From Dyella amyloliquefaciens (GTDB taxonomy: Bacteria; Pseudomonadota; Gammaproteobacteria; Xanthomonadales; Rhodanobacteraceae), in contig NZ_SAYT01000005.1 of NCBI RefSeq assembly GCF_004296575.1, forward strand, positions 496,001 to 560,000: a stretch of DNA of 64,000 nucleotides. The letters run 5' to 3'. Shown here in pieces: positions 15,946 to 25,025 of this stretch. Numbering within the stretch: position 1 is the stretch's first letter; each line of letters begins with the position of its first letter. A program made the translations under genes and the position numbers. Below the pieces are notes generated by a model that had not been told where the DNA came from, ran no database searches, and was given only the letters and a program-made list of their open reading frames with translations.

Positions 15946-16671
15946 TTATTCGCGCAATTCGTGCAGCGATCGGCGCGTATATACGGTGCTATCGAGACTC
16001 AAATGCTTTGCCACGACGCGCAGCAAATACTCTGAAGGGAAGCGATGCCCATACGTAAGGGAAAGTATGAGCACGAGCGTCAGGACGGCGAGCCAACGTG
16101 AACCCTGCAATTGCCAACGCGGGCCGGCCCACCACAAGAACGCGATGACGGCCCCACCGCCAAGAGACAGGCCGGCAAGAACCTCCGCCCAGGAGTGAGC
16201 GTGCACCGCAACTCGCGACACGGCAATAGCGATGGCGAACAGCAACCCCGTCATCGCACCTACAGCACCGGAATTATCCCTAGACCTTGGCCAGAGCAGT
16301 GCCAGAAGCGCGGTCCACACGGTGGCGGACATCGCGGAATGGCCGCTAATGCCCATGAAATCCAGCGAAGGAATTCCGAGCCTCCAGGCCATGAACATTA
16401 ACTTGCTTGCCGCAACGAGCAACGCAACGGCACAAAACAAAAGCAACCAGCGCCATGCCAGAGACCACCCCCCCTGAGACAATCCTAGCCAGAAAAAAAT
16501 GGCGACAGCACACGGTAGCAGCACAGCCGAATCACCAAACGCTGTAATGAATGTCCATCCGTGCATGATCAAGTAACCATATCGTTCTGGACGTCGATTC
16601 GCATTTGGCCGGATCGCGGCATCAGCCGCGATCGCCAGTTGGGCCGAAGCCAATAGTGGAAGCCCACTCAT
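15946..16671 (-). CDS. PAP2-superfamily membrane phosphatase
   Basis: A 241-residue protein with about six membrane segments. The three PAP2 motifs are recognisable: KLMFMAWRLGIP (motif 1 K...R), GISGHSAM (motif 2 SGH) and SRVAVHAHSWAEVLAG (motif 3 SR...H, with Glu where Asp is usual). Such enzymes dephosphorylate undecaprenyl pyrophosphate, phosphatidic acid or lipid-linked intermediates at the outer face of the inner membrane. It lies 145 bases downstream of the wecG-like gene at the end of the polysaccharide arm, so recycling the lipid carrier for that pathway is a reasonable guess. Confidence 0.85.
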   Translation of the reverse strand: MSGLPLLASAQLAIAADAAIRPNANRRPERYGYLIMHGWTFITAFGDSAVLLPCAVAIFFWLGLSQGGWSLAWRWLLLFCAVALLVAASKLMFMAWRLGIPSLDFMGISGHSAMSATVWTALLALLWPRSRDNSGAVGAMTGLLFAIAIAVSRVAVHAHSWAEVLAGLSLGGGAVIAFLWWAGPRWQLQGSRWLAVLTLVLILSLTYGHRFPSEYLLRVVAKHLSLDSTVYTRRSLHELRE

Positions 16672-16816
16672 CTACCTGATCTGTTCTGCCTATGAGCACC
16701 ACCGGCAGCTGATCTTCAACCATGAAACATCGCAGTGAGGCACAGCCGCATTTCGCTCGTACTGCCGGACTTTGCCGTTTCACGTCAGGCTGAAGAATCC
16801 CGGTCGACCCGCGCCA

Positions 16817-17581
16817 TCACTCCGCCGGCGTCGACACGGCCTTGCTGCCCTCGCGCCTCATGCGTGCGCGCATCAACATCCAAGCGAACTGCCGATTCGT
16901 AGTCCAATAGCGACGCCACATCCGCCTTGGCTCCTGAAGTACCCGAAACAGCCATTCGAGACCTGCCCGCTGCATCCACCGAGGCGCGCGCCGAACCTTC
17001 CCGGCGACGACATCGAACGTACCGCCAACCCCCATCACGAAATCGACGCCTAGGTCTGCCCGGTATCGGTTGATGAAGTTTTCCTTCTTGGGCGAAGTGA
17101 TGGCAACGAAGAGCAGGCGCGCACCAGATGCGTGGATCATGTCGACAATGGCCTGCTCGTCATCCCAGAAATACCCATGATGGACGCCGGCAATGTGCAA
17201 GCGGGGATACTTTTCCTCAACCTCACCAGCCGCCTTCTTCACCACTTCGTCAGTGCCGCCGAGCATGAAGATGGGCAGACCCTCTGCTTGTGCCATCTCC
17301 AGCAGGCGATCAAAAAGGTCCACTCCGGCCACACGCTCCGCGACTTGAAAACCAAGTGCACGCGCGCCCCACACAACGCCCATCCCGTCGATATTGATGA
17401 TGTCGCACTCTTTCACCGACGCTGCCAGTTGCGCGTCGGACTGCATATGGACCAGCTTGGCGACATTGACCACGACGTGCTGCGTGAACTGGCGAGCCAC
17501 GATCCGGTTGCGGATCACCTCGACAGTCTCGGTCATGGAAGCGACGTCCATGGGACATCCAAACAATTCAATACGGTTCAT
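16817..17581 (-). CDS. WecG/TagA/CpsF-family glycosyltransferase (GT26)
   Basis: About 254 residues. I use the ATG at 17581; a TTG at 17605 is the other option. NIDGMGVVWGARALG (63-77) contains the conserved Asp65 of this family. ITSPKKENFI and GVGGTFDVVAGKVRRAP...GLEWLFRVLQEPRRMWRRY are the remaining signatures. The fold is that of WecG, which adds ManNAcA to a lipid-linked GlcNAc, and of xanthan GumM. With wecB and wecC in the same locus, a UDP-ManNAcA transferase is most likely, but GumM-like glucuronosyl transfer is possible. A 270-base gap separates it from the lyase gene upstream. Confidence 0.88.
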   Translation of the reverse strand: MNRIELFGCPMDVASMTETVEVIRNRIVARQFTQHVVVNVAKLVHMQSDAQLAASVKECDIINIDGMGVVWGARALGFQVAERVAGVDLFDRLLEMAQAEGLPIFMLGGTDEVVKKAAGEVEEKYPRLHIAGVHHGYFWDDEQAIVDMIHASGARLLFVAITSPKKENFINRYRADLGVDFVMGVGGTFDVVAGKVRRAPRWMQRAGLEWLFRVLQEPRRMWRRYWTTNRQFAWMLMRARMRREGSKAVSTPAE

Positions 17582-17851
17582 GGAAATAATCTTGTAACCA
17601 GACAATTAACGATCGGCGCAATGAACTCGCTCCATTCGCACATAGGCGGCAGGCAATGAACTCTTAGAACGAACTGCCGAGGTTCGAGCAAATCACACCT
17701 TAGCAACGCGCCATCTTTGCAGCAGGTCGCAAAGACCACGGAGCGACTAGTGCCATGCCACGGCGGTCTAGATTGCCATCGCACTCGGGACCGAGCTCCA
17801 CAAGCTGCAACGAACTCAATGACTCCAATCGCAACACCTGAGCAGAGCCGA

Positions 17852-18610
17852 TCAATCCCGTACTTTCACAGACACACCACCGTAGTACATCGTACGCGTG
17901 TCAACTTCTGAAGACTTCTTTAACCAATCAGCCTTATATAAGCCCAGCTTCAAATACGCCCGATCATCATCTTCATAGGCGTTTGGCACGCCCTTGGTCG
18001 CAAAAACGAGTTGACCGTCCTTGGTAAGCTCTGTCACTGCCCTCGCCCCAGAGCCATCCGGAATATAGTGAAGCTGCCAATTCACCACACGCCCACGATC
18101 ACTCTCAACCCGGCCAAAGAATGCGCTAACCCAGTCAGCCTTCGACTGAGTCCTATTGTGCACTTCGTACTGCCCGCCCTCGGACAGGAAAATCGCAAAA
18201 GGCGGATAGCCCGCAGCAGGCCCTTGATGGATCTGGAATACCACCTCGGCCTGACCTCGGTCTAGCGTGTAACCTGCTGGCATATACGTCTGCCAGCTAA
18301 GCACATATTCTTTGCCTTGCGAAAAGTGCAAGAACCCATTGAATGAAAGCTCCGCCCGGGGCGCACCGTTGGCGACGGCAGAATAGTCATCATTCTTGCT
18401 TATGGTTACTTTCAAGGCTTTGCCGCCCATCTCTTGAGGCGCATCCACGACCCCAATCGAATCTTTCCTGGGCATTTGATACTGAATTCTCTTGTCGACC
18501 CCATGAGACCAATCAGTAGAGAACAGTTCCACCCAGTTCCGGGAATCCGCAGCGGCCGAAACTGCCAGCATACAAAAAAATGCCAACCCTGCCTTTACCT
18601 GTATCCGCAT
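17852..18610 (-). CDS. Secreted polysaccharide lyase (heparin-lyase-I-like fold, PL20-type)
   Basis: About 252 residues with signal peptide MRIQVKAGLAFFCMLAVSAAADS. The start at 18610 is favoured by GAGG 7 bases upstream. The mature part looks like the beta-jelly-roll polysaccharide lyase family (Pfam 'Polysaccharide lyase', PF14099): APRAELSFNGFLHFSQGKEYVLSWQTYMPAGY, EVVFQIHQGPAAGYPPFAIFL, NWQLHYIPDGSGA. Lyases inside exopolysaccharide loci trim or clear the polymer during export; a uronic-acid polymer such as one with ManNAcA is a suitable beta-elimination substrate. Base composition is visibly more A+T-rich than in flanking housekeeping genes. Catalytic residues were not assigned. Confidence 0.75.
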   Translation of the reverse strand: MRIQVKAGLAFFCMLAVSAAADSRNWVELFSTDWSHGVDKRIQYQMPRKDSIGVVDAPQEMGGKALKVTISKNDDYSAVANGAPRAELSFNGFLHFSQGKEYVLSWQTYMPAGYTLDRGQAEVVFQIHQGPAAGYPPFAIFLSEGGQYEVHNRTQSKADWVSAFFGRVESDRGRVVNWQLHYIPDGSGARAVTELTKDGQLVFATKGVPNAYEDDDRAYLKLGLYKADWLKKSSEVDTRTMYYGGVSVKVRD

Positions 18611-18680
18611 AACAGACCTCATCTTGAAGAGTCGACACGTTTGGCGATGCACTTACACACATATGAGCGACGCTGATTCA

Positions 18681-19970
18681 TCAAAGGCCTCTTGGCACAC
18701 CACTTCTCTTTGATCCTGAAGCAAGCAACTTCGTCAGGCACACCAAAACAAACGATGCACCTCCAAAGAGAATCAACTTCGTCGTGAGAACACTCAGTCC
18801 CTCTCGATACAAGTTGAAGACGAATACAAACGCGAAGGAGAAAAAGAACGCCACAACGAGCCGCCTACTGGACCTTATGACAATCTCGTCCAAAGCACGC
18901 AATAGGGCACCGGATATCAACGATCCCAACAGGCAGGCTTTCGATCCGCCCGCAAGATACAACTCACCCAGCAAAGTTGGTGAGTACGTGATGGATCCTT
19001 CTCTTCCCAGCACATTCTGAGTGTAAAAATTTCCACCATTAAGCACGATCAGTGGCTTGTCCACCCAGAGAGACCTGGGAATCATCGTGGCGAACTGATT
19101 GGCAATTACATTCTCTGAAACACCGTGATACTTGCAGTAATCCACGATATTGTAGAAGGCATCGACTGGCGCAAAACCGTCATAAAAGAATATCAAGAGC
19201 TTGCCATATATACCGCCAGCACCATCCGAACTTGTCCCGGTGTATCGGAATATTGCGACCACCAGCGTAACAACTATGAGTGCACCGGAAAGCACAAGAA
19301 ACTTTGCAAAAGACACGTCTCTCCGCATCAATGCAATCACACCAAGAGAGAAGAGCGCAGCAAAGCCCAACTGCCTGTACCCCCCCAAGACAACAAAGGT
19401 TATAGCGCAGTAACCGATCGTATAAATCAACGCCTTTCGCTTTTCCCTCGCGCTTTCTGCTCGCAATGACAGAAGCGTGCATGCAAACAAGCCCATCGAG
19501 AAGAACAACGAGTACCCGCCCATCCCGACATTGGCGTCGTACCGGTTTTCGTAACCGCCATTTTTCAAAAGAACGAGACCACCGGAACCGATCACGTATG
19601 CAACCACGGAAATGAGAAACGCCGCGAGAAGCACGTAGATCAGGCCTTTTGTCTTGCGTCGCCAGTTCAACTCGCTCCGCATCCGAATAAACTTTCGAAA
19701 CGGGGCTGCACCTGCATATCCGGCCAAGAAGAAGAGAAGGCAGATCTCTGACAGGACGACTATTTGCCAGGTTGTGTCGTCATGAGCACTGATCTTTTCG
19801 ATGCCGAGCATCGAATACAGCAGGGCTGCGATTAACAGTCCACCGAAATACGTAAAAACAAAGCAAGAGAGAAACACGGTGAAGTATATTCGCCGCATGT
19901 TCGATTCTGCGTACTTTGCCCAGAACAGAACCAAACCGAACATGTTCATGAAACACACGAAATACACCAT
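18681..19970 (-). CDS. Wzy-type O-unit polymerase
   Basis: About 429 residues with 10-12 predicted membrane segments (LVLFWAKYAE, FTVFLSCFVFTYFGGLLIAALLY, ICLLFFLAGYAGA and others). A large loop follows the TM block, and it ends in a basic tail (LLASGSKRSGVPRGL). This is the usual picture for oligosaccharide repeat-unit polymerases, which conserve topology rather than motifs. NRYDANVGMGGYSLFF and PSLWV-like IPRSLWVDKPL are typical fragments. The start is uncertain between ATG 19970 and GTG 19979. Clearly more A+T-rich than the window average, as Wzy genes often are. Identification rests on topology and position. Confidence 0.8.
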   Translation of the reverse strand: MVYFVCFMNMFGLVLFWAKYAESNMRRIYFTVFLSCFVFTYFGGLLIAALLYSMLGIEKISAHDDTTWQIVVLSEICLLFFLAGYAGAAPFRKFIRMRSELNWRRKTKGLIYVLLAAFLISVVAYVIGSGGLVLLKNGGYENRYDANVGMGGYSLFFSMGLFACTLLSLRAESAREKRKALIYTIGYCAITFVVLGGYRQLGFAALFSLGVIALMRRDVSFAKFLVLSGALIVVTLVVAIFRYTGTSSDGAGGIYGKLLIFFYDGFAPVDAFYNIVDYCKYHGVSENVIANQFATMIPRSLWVDKPLIVLNGGNFYTQNVLGREGSITYSPTLLGELYLAGGSKACLLGSLISGALLRALDEIVIRSSRRLVVAFFFSFAFVFVFNLYREGLSVLTTKLILFGGASFVLVCLTKLLASGSKRSGVPRGL

Positions 19971-20050
19971 ACCGAACACCCAATTAGTTCAATTGCAAGC
20001 ACACAAGGGGACGAGGACAGCTCATTCCAAGGATTTTCCTACGAGCCCGG

Positions 20051-21100
20051 TTAAGCAACTTCTTTGATCACCGAAGACAGCCGATGGCGCGTCCGCTCAA
20101 TTCCAAACGAATCACACACCCACTTCTTTCCGCTACCAGGCCTCATCTCGGAATTGAGGTCATTGGCTTTTTTGATGGCCATCGCGATTGCCTTGGGATT
20201 CAGGGAATCCACAAAAACGCCACCATGCTCCCGTATGACTTCAATCACAGGCTCATGTGCGTACGCCACGATTGGTACATCGTAGACCTGCGCCTCAATG
20301 AAGCTCATCCCGAATGAGTCCACCCTGCTGGGCAGGCAAAAGACGTCCGCCGACAGCAGTAGCTCCTCCTTCTTGTCGCCCTCCACCCAGCCACTCATCA
20401 AGACTCGGCGACGGAGGCCAAGACTGTCGATTGCTTCACCTATGGCCTCATTGAGCTCACCTTCTCCGGCAATGATCAGCCTGTAGTTCTCGGGCAAATG
20501 CGGCATGGCATACAGCGTCTCCATGAAACCCTTGCCCTCAACAAGGCGCCCCATGGCTAGCACGGTAACTCCGCCATCACGCGAGAGCTGTCTTTCCTTG
20601 CGTGCGTCCGATGGGCTGTAAGGATTGGGTACAACTCGTGTGGTGTCCGCAAGCCCATGCGCCTCAAGCAGACCTAGCGCATAGGACGTCAGAACGATCA
20701 CTCGATCCGCACACTTAACAAGACCCGATAACACGCCCCGCCAGTACCAGCCATTGAGGTAGCGATCGAGATAAGGCGTATGCAGGTACACGAGCACCGG
20801 ACGCCTCAGGCCGTAACGCACAATTGCGGCCAATATCAGCATCCTGATCAGACAGAAGCCGGATCCCGGGTGGAGGTGAAACACGCACCTGGCATCACGA
20901 TGGCGTCGCTTCGCACCAATGACACGAGGGAACGCCTTGAGCCATGGCCAAAACTTTCCCAGCGGGCCACCGTCATGCGTGGGGATGAACTCTACCGCAC
21001 CCATAGCACCCAGGACTTCAAGATGCATGGGGACGACGGTGGCCACCCCACCCTTCCCACCTTTGGGTTCCGTCGACAGAACCACGTTACACATTCTCAT
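20051..21100 (-). CDS. GT4-family glycosyltransferase
   Basis: About 349 residues from ATG 21100, which has GAGAGAG upstream and starts MRMCNVVLSTEPKGGKGG, the glycine-rich N-terminal loop of GT-B enzymes. The frame extends further upstream but would overlap the flippase gene. The C-terminal domain has GRLVEGKGFMETLYAM, IIAGEGELNEAI, and PSRVDSFGMSFIEAQVYDVPIVA with the EX7E-like acidic pair. It probably adds one sugar to the lipid-linked repeat unit in the cytoplasm; the donor is unknown. Together with the GT26 gene it is one of only two elongating transferases in the locus, suggesting a short repeat unit. Confidence 0.9.
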   Translation of the reverse strand: MRMCNVVLSTEPKGGKGGVATVVPMHLEVLGAMGAVEFIPTHDGGPLGKFWPWLKAFPRVIGAKRRHRDARCVFHLHPGSGFCLIRMLILAAIVRYGLRRPVLVYLHTPYLDRYLNGWYWRGVLSGLVKCADRVIVLTSYALGLLEAHGLADTTRVVPNPYSPSDARKERQLSRDGGVTVLAMGRLVEGKGFMETLYAMPHLPENYRLIIAGEGELNEAIGEAIDSLGLRRRVLMSGWVEGDKKEELLLSADVFCLPSRVDSFGMSFIEAQVYDVPIVAYAHEPVIEVIREHGGVFVDSLNPKAIAMAIKKANDLNSEMRPGSGKKWVCDSFGIERTRHRLSSVIKEVA

Positions 21101-21146
21101 AGGGAACTCTCTCGGCCTACCCGGACAGGTATGCACGAAGGCACTG

Positions 21147-22364
21147 TCAACCAGCCACAGCCGCGGGAAGAAGAAGCGATGCACTCTGCCGCTTGAGCAT
21201 CACGTTTCTGAGCAGTGTTATAGCCAGGCACACGGCCAGCGTGAAAGGGAAACTGAGCTTGCCCGTAGACAGGTAGAAGGCGCCTAGCGCTGCAACGAAT
21301 GCACCACACGACACCAGGTTTATGGTCACGGACATCCGACTCTCTTCACGAACCATAAGCACGCTGCTATAGGCCATTCCGAGCATGCTGATACAACCCT
21401 GCGCACAGATCGCCAGGCCGCAGATCAACGTGTACCAGAAGGCATCAGCGTCGGCTCCCTTGTAGAGCACGATCATCAAGACAATTGCGCTGTTGACCAG
21501 AAAGGCCGCGCCACAGGCAAGCGCAACCTCGCGAGCCGTCTGCGTCGTCAGCATCGTCAATGGCTGACCATCGCTCACCAACCGACTCAACTCGGGCAAT
21601 CGATACATGGATATCGCTCGCGGAATCAGCGCACTGATAAGGCTGAACGATGCGATGAGCGAGATGACTCCAGCAAAGCGTGCGCCATCCGCGATATTCG
21701 CGATGGGAACAAGACTTAGTGCGATGCCACCGGAAAGGAAATTCGTGAATCCGAACTCCAGCCCCTTGGGCTCGAACTTCCAGCCCTGAGGTAACCGCCC
21801 CGGCCACCCAATATTCATCAGCATGAAGATGCCAACGGCGGCCAGTGCGATGCCGAGCGGCCAACCCGCAGGCACGCCGATCCGGTGCAGCGCCACGACG
21901 AAGGACGCCGTCGCGGAGAGAAGAACGAGGTCATAGGCGATAACCCGGCGATACTTCCGGTGGGCAAGGAAATAGTGCCTGGTCAGCTGATACACCGACC
22001 AGCCGATGAGGATCGCGATGATCTCGTTCCCTGAAATGTCGGACCCAAAGAATCGAGCCCACAGCAGTACACCCGCACAGACAACGACGGCAGAAACACC
22101 TCCCATGCACAGGAGCTCGTAGAAGCGCTGGATCGCAGCGTCCCTGCCCCGCGCCGCCGGCACGCGAACGAGAATCAGGCTGGCCCAGCCTATAGCGGTG
22201 AAGTACGCCAGTATCTGCGCCACAGAAAAGGCGGAAGCGGCCGTCCCCAGCTCGCCTAGCGAATAGATCTTCTGAACGCCAAAGAATGCGATGACCCTGT
22301 AGAGACCGGGCATCCCGGTCGCTACGACGGCCTCAGCTTTTCCAATCAATCGTCCGTACTTCAT
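21147..22364 (-). CDS. Wzx-type polysaccharide flippase
   Basis: A 405-residue integral membrane protein starting MKYGRLIGKAEAVVATGMPGLYRVIAFFGVQKIYSLGELG, the membrane entry of the MATE/MVF-like Wzx family. About 12 segments follow (ILAYFTAIGWASLILVRVP, MGGVSAVVVCAGVLLWARFF, PFTLAVCLAITLL). Wzx moves the undecaprenyl-linked repeat unit to the periplasmic face. Wzx primary sequences are poorly conserved, so the call leans on topology and on its place between glycosyltransferase and nucleotide-sugar genes. Typical length. Confidence 0.85.
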   Translation of the reverse strand: MKYGRLIGKAEAVVATGMPGLYRVIAFFGVQKIYSLGELGTAASAFSVAQILAYFTAIGWASLILVRVPAARGRDAAIQRFYELLCMGGVSAVVVCAGVLLWARFFGSDISGNEIIAILIGWSVYQLTRHYFLAHRKYRRVIAYDLVLLSATASFVVALHRIGVPAGWPLGIALAAVGIFMLMNIGWPGRLPQGWKFEPKGLEFGFTNFLSGGIALSLVPIANIADGARFAGVISLIASFSLISALIPRAISMYRLPELSRLVSDGQPLTMLTTQTAREVALACGAAFLVNSAIVLMIVLYKGADADAFWYTLICGLAICAQGCISMLGMAYSSVLMVREESRMSVTINLVSCGAFVAALGAFYLSTGKLSFPFTLAVCLAITLLRNVMLKRQSASLLLPAAVAG

Positions 22365-22467
22365 CGCTTACCCAGCCCCACCGGAGGCAACTACCACATG
22401 CACCGTCAAATGCGGACGGCCGAGGCACCGTGTGAACGTCTGCAGGTTCGGCTCGCCATGTACTTCA

Positions 22468-23712
22468 TCATCGGTGCGCTAGAACACCGCGCGTATCGAT
22501 CACTACCTTTGCCTGGAAAAGAACCGGATCAATTCGCTTGAACTGCTCATGATCCACAAGGATGACGATCACATCCGCTTCCGTCATGGCAGTGCGCAGA
22601 TCACATAGCTCAATCCGCCCGTCCAACCCCGCCGGCAAGCTGCTGATGTTCGGCTCCACCGCGACAATCCGGCCCGGGAACCGCTCCGCCAGCTCCGACG
22701 TGATCTCGACGGCAGGGCTTTCACGCAGATCATCGATGTTGGCCTTGAACGCCAATCCAAGGCACGCAATGAGCGGTTCGCGGAAGCGGTTCGCTGCTCG
22801 CTCCACGCGCTCGATCACCCAGTGCGGCTTGGCGTCATTCACAATGCGTGCCACGCGGATGAGTTTCGCCTGCTCCGGCGCAGAATCCACGATGAACCAC
22901 GGATCGACCGCAATGCAATGTCCGCCAACGCCAGGACCCGGCTGCAGAATATTGACGCGCGGATGCCTGTTGGCCAGCTTGATCAGCTCCCACACGTTGA
23001 CATCCAAACGGTCGCAGATCAGCGAAAGCTCATTCGCAAAGGCAATATTGACGTCACGGAAGGAGTTCTCCGTAAGCTTGCAAAGCTCGGCAGTTCGAGC
23101 GTCCGTGAGAATGCACTCGCCCCGCACGAATACCTGGTACAGCTCCCGCGCGAGCTCGCCACATCGCGGCGTCATACCGCCGATCACACGATCATTTTCA
23201 ACCAGCTCTCGAATGACGTGACCCGGCAGGACGCGCTCCGGGCAATGTGCAACGCGAATATCCGACTGCTCGCCGGCCTGCTGTGGGAAGCTCAGATCCG
23301 GTCGCATATCGGCAAGCCATGCCGCGATCTTCTCGGTCGTGCCCACGGGAGAAGTCGATTCGAGCACGACGAGATCGCCCTTCTTGAGCACAGGGGCGAT
23401 CGCCCGGCTCGCTGCTTCGATGTAGCTCAAGTCCGGTTTGTGGTCGGTACTGAACGGTGTCGGCACGGCGATCAGGAATGCGTCTGCGGGCTCGACCTTG
23501 TCCGTGGCACGCAGGTGACCCTGCGTCACGGCCGCGCGAACGACCATGTCCAGGTCCGGCTCAACAATATGCACTCCACCACTATTGATCGTGTCGACGG
23601 TGGCGCGATTCACGTCCACGCCCACGACGGTCTTGCGTCGTGCGGCAAACGCGGCTGCGGTCGGCAGGCCAATATAGCCCAGCCCAATAACAGAAATGAC
23701 TTCAAATGACAT
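22468..23712 (-). CDS. wecC: UDP-N-acetyl-D-mannosamine dehydrogenase
   Basis: A 414-residue UDP-sugar 6-dehydrogenase of the UDP-ManNAc type. The Rossmann motif VIGLGYIGLPTAAAF is at 8-22. The VPTPF and LESTSPVGTTEKI segments follow. The catalytic loop GPGVGGHCIAVDPWF puts the nucleophile at Cys266. The C-terminal domain contains GLAFKANIDDLRESPAVEI. It oxidises UDP-ManNAc to UDP-ManNAcA using NAD+. Only 14 bases separate it from the wecB stop, and the pair supplies the ManNAcA donor for the WecG-like transferase. A UDP-GlcNAc or UDP-Glc substrate is less likely given that pairing. Confidence 0.93.
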   Translation of the reverse strand: MSFEVISVIGLGYIGLPTAAAFAARRKTVVGVDVNRATVDTINSGGVHIVEPDLDMVVRAAVTQGHLRATDKVEPADAFLIAVPTPFSTDHKPDLSYIEAASRAIAPVLKKGDLVVLESTSPVGTTEKIAAWLADMRPDLSFPQQAGEQSDIRVAHCPERVLPGHVIRELVENDRVIGGMTPRCGELARELYQVFVRGECILTDARTAELCKLTENSFRDVNIAFANELSLICDRLDVNVWELIKLANRHPRVNILQPGPGVGGHCIAVDPWFIVDSAPEQAKLIRVARIVNDAKPHWVIERVERAANRFREPLIACLGLAFKANIDDLRESPAVEITSELAERFPGRIVAVEPNISSLPAGLDGRIELCDLRTAMTEADVIVILVDHEQFKRIDPVLFQAKVVIDTRGVLAHR

Positions 23713-23726
23713 CGATGAATCTCGCT

Positions 23727-24917
23727 CTACGCGGGCTGCATATTGAGTGTGGCCGAAGGGGTCGGCTGCTCGATCGAGTCGACATGCCTGGCCACTAGCA
23801 CGTCTACAATCCGTTCGCTGGCTTTACCGTCACCATAGGGGTTGTGGGCGCGACTCATCGCGCCGTAGGCGGCAGGATCTTCCCAAAGCTCCGTCACGGC
23901 GCGGACCAGACGATCAGAATCCGTTCCAACAAGCCTGACGGTACCGGCAGCCACCGCTTCGGGGCGTTCGGTGGTGTCCCGCATCACAAGCACTGGCTTG
24001 CCCAGCGAGGGCGCTTCTTCCTGTATCCCGCCGGAGTCGGTCAGAATTAGCCAGGCTCGATCCATCAAGTACACGAACTGCAAGTATTCCTGCGGTTCGA
24101 TCAGAACGACATTCTCAAGACCACCGAGGAGCCGCTCGACCGGTTCGCGCACATTGGGATTAAGGTGCATCGGATAGACGATCTGGCAATCCGGGTAGCG
24201 CGTGGCGATAGTCGCTAACGCGCTGCAGATCTGCTCGATGCCGCGTCCGAAGTTTTCGCGCCGATGCCCTGTCACCAGAATCATCCGGCGATCATCGGAG
24301 AGGTACGGAAATTCGCTGCGCATCCGCTCTGCCTGCCGCGGATCACGCTGCAACTGCTCGACAGCCAGATGCAACGCATCGATCACCGTATTTCCGGTTA
24401 CGTGGATCCGATTGCCCGCTACACCTTCGGATAGCAAGTTCAGCTGGGATGTTTGCGTTGGCGCGAAGTGGTGAAGCGCGAGCGCTCCGGTCAACTTCCT
24501 GTTTCCTTCCTCAGGCCAAGGCGCATAGAGGTCTCCCGTGCGCAGGCCGGCCTCGACGTGCCCAATCGAGATCCGTCGGTAGTAGGCGGCCAGCGAGGCA
24601 CCGAGTGTCGTCGCGGTATCACCGTGCACGAGGACAAGGTCCGGCTGGAAGTCCTCCAACACCGGATCAAGCAATGTCAGAATCTGCGACGTAAGCCCAC
24701 CCAACGTCTGGCCAGCCCGCATAAGATTCAAATCGTAATCCGGCGTGATGTGGAACAGATCAAGGACCTGGTCAAGCATCTGGCGATGTTGCGCCGTGAC
24801 GCATACGCCACATCGCACGCCCTCGGTCGCCTGCAGGCGCCGGACGAGCGGAGCCATCTTGATCGCCTCGGGACGGGTGCCGAAGACGACGAGAATATTT
24901 TGTTGACGAATAGTCAT
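23727..24917 (-). CDS. wecB: UDP-N-acetylglucosamine 2-epimerase (non-hydrolysing)
   Basis: A 396-residue GT-B-fold epimerase that converts UDP-GlcNAc to UDP-ManNAc. Motifs: [12 protein letters not shown] (13-24), HGDTATT (98-104), [10 protein letters not shown] (120-129) with the catalytic acidic residue, [10 protein letters not shown], and [18 protein letters not shown]. It lies directly upstream of wecC. Length fits the bacterial non-hydrolysing family. Both genes are also used in enterobacterial common antigen, but the rest of that pathway is absent here. Confidence 0.95.
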   Translation of the reverse strand: MTIRQQNILVVFGTRPEAIKMAPLVRRLQATEGVRCGVCVTAQHRQMLDQVLDLFHITPDYDLNLMRAGQTLGGLTSQILTLLDPVLEDFQPDLVLVHGDTATTLGASLAAYYRRISIGHVEAGLRTGDLYAPWPEEGNRKLTGALALHHFAPTQTSQLNLLSEGVAGNRIHVTGNTVIDALHLAVEQLQRDPRQAERMRSEFPYLSDDRRMILVTGHRRENFGRGIEQICSALATIATRYPDCQIVYPMHLNPNVREPVERLLGGLENVVLIEPQEYLQFVYLMDRAWLILTDSGGIQEEAPSLGKPVLVMRDTTERPEAVAAGTVRLVGTDSDRLVRAVTELWEDPAAYGAMSRAHNPYGDGKASERIVDVLVARHVDSIEQPTPSATLNMQPA

Positions 24918-25025
24918 CTATTTTCCCGCGAAAAAATTCCATCCGAGCAGCGGGGATTAACACGCACCCTAGCCGGCAGCACGCCATTCAGCGAATGACC
25001 GCAGCCCAATATGGCCTCCTCGGCC

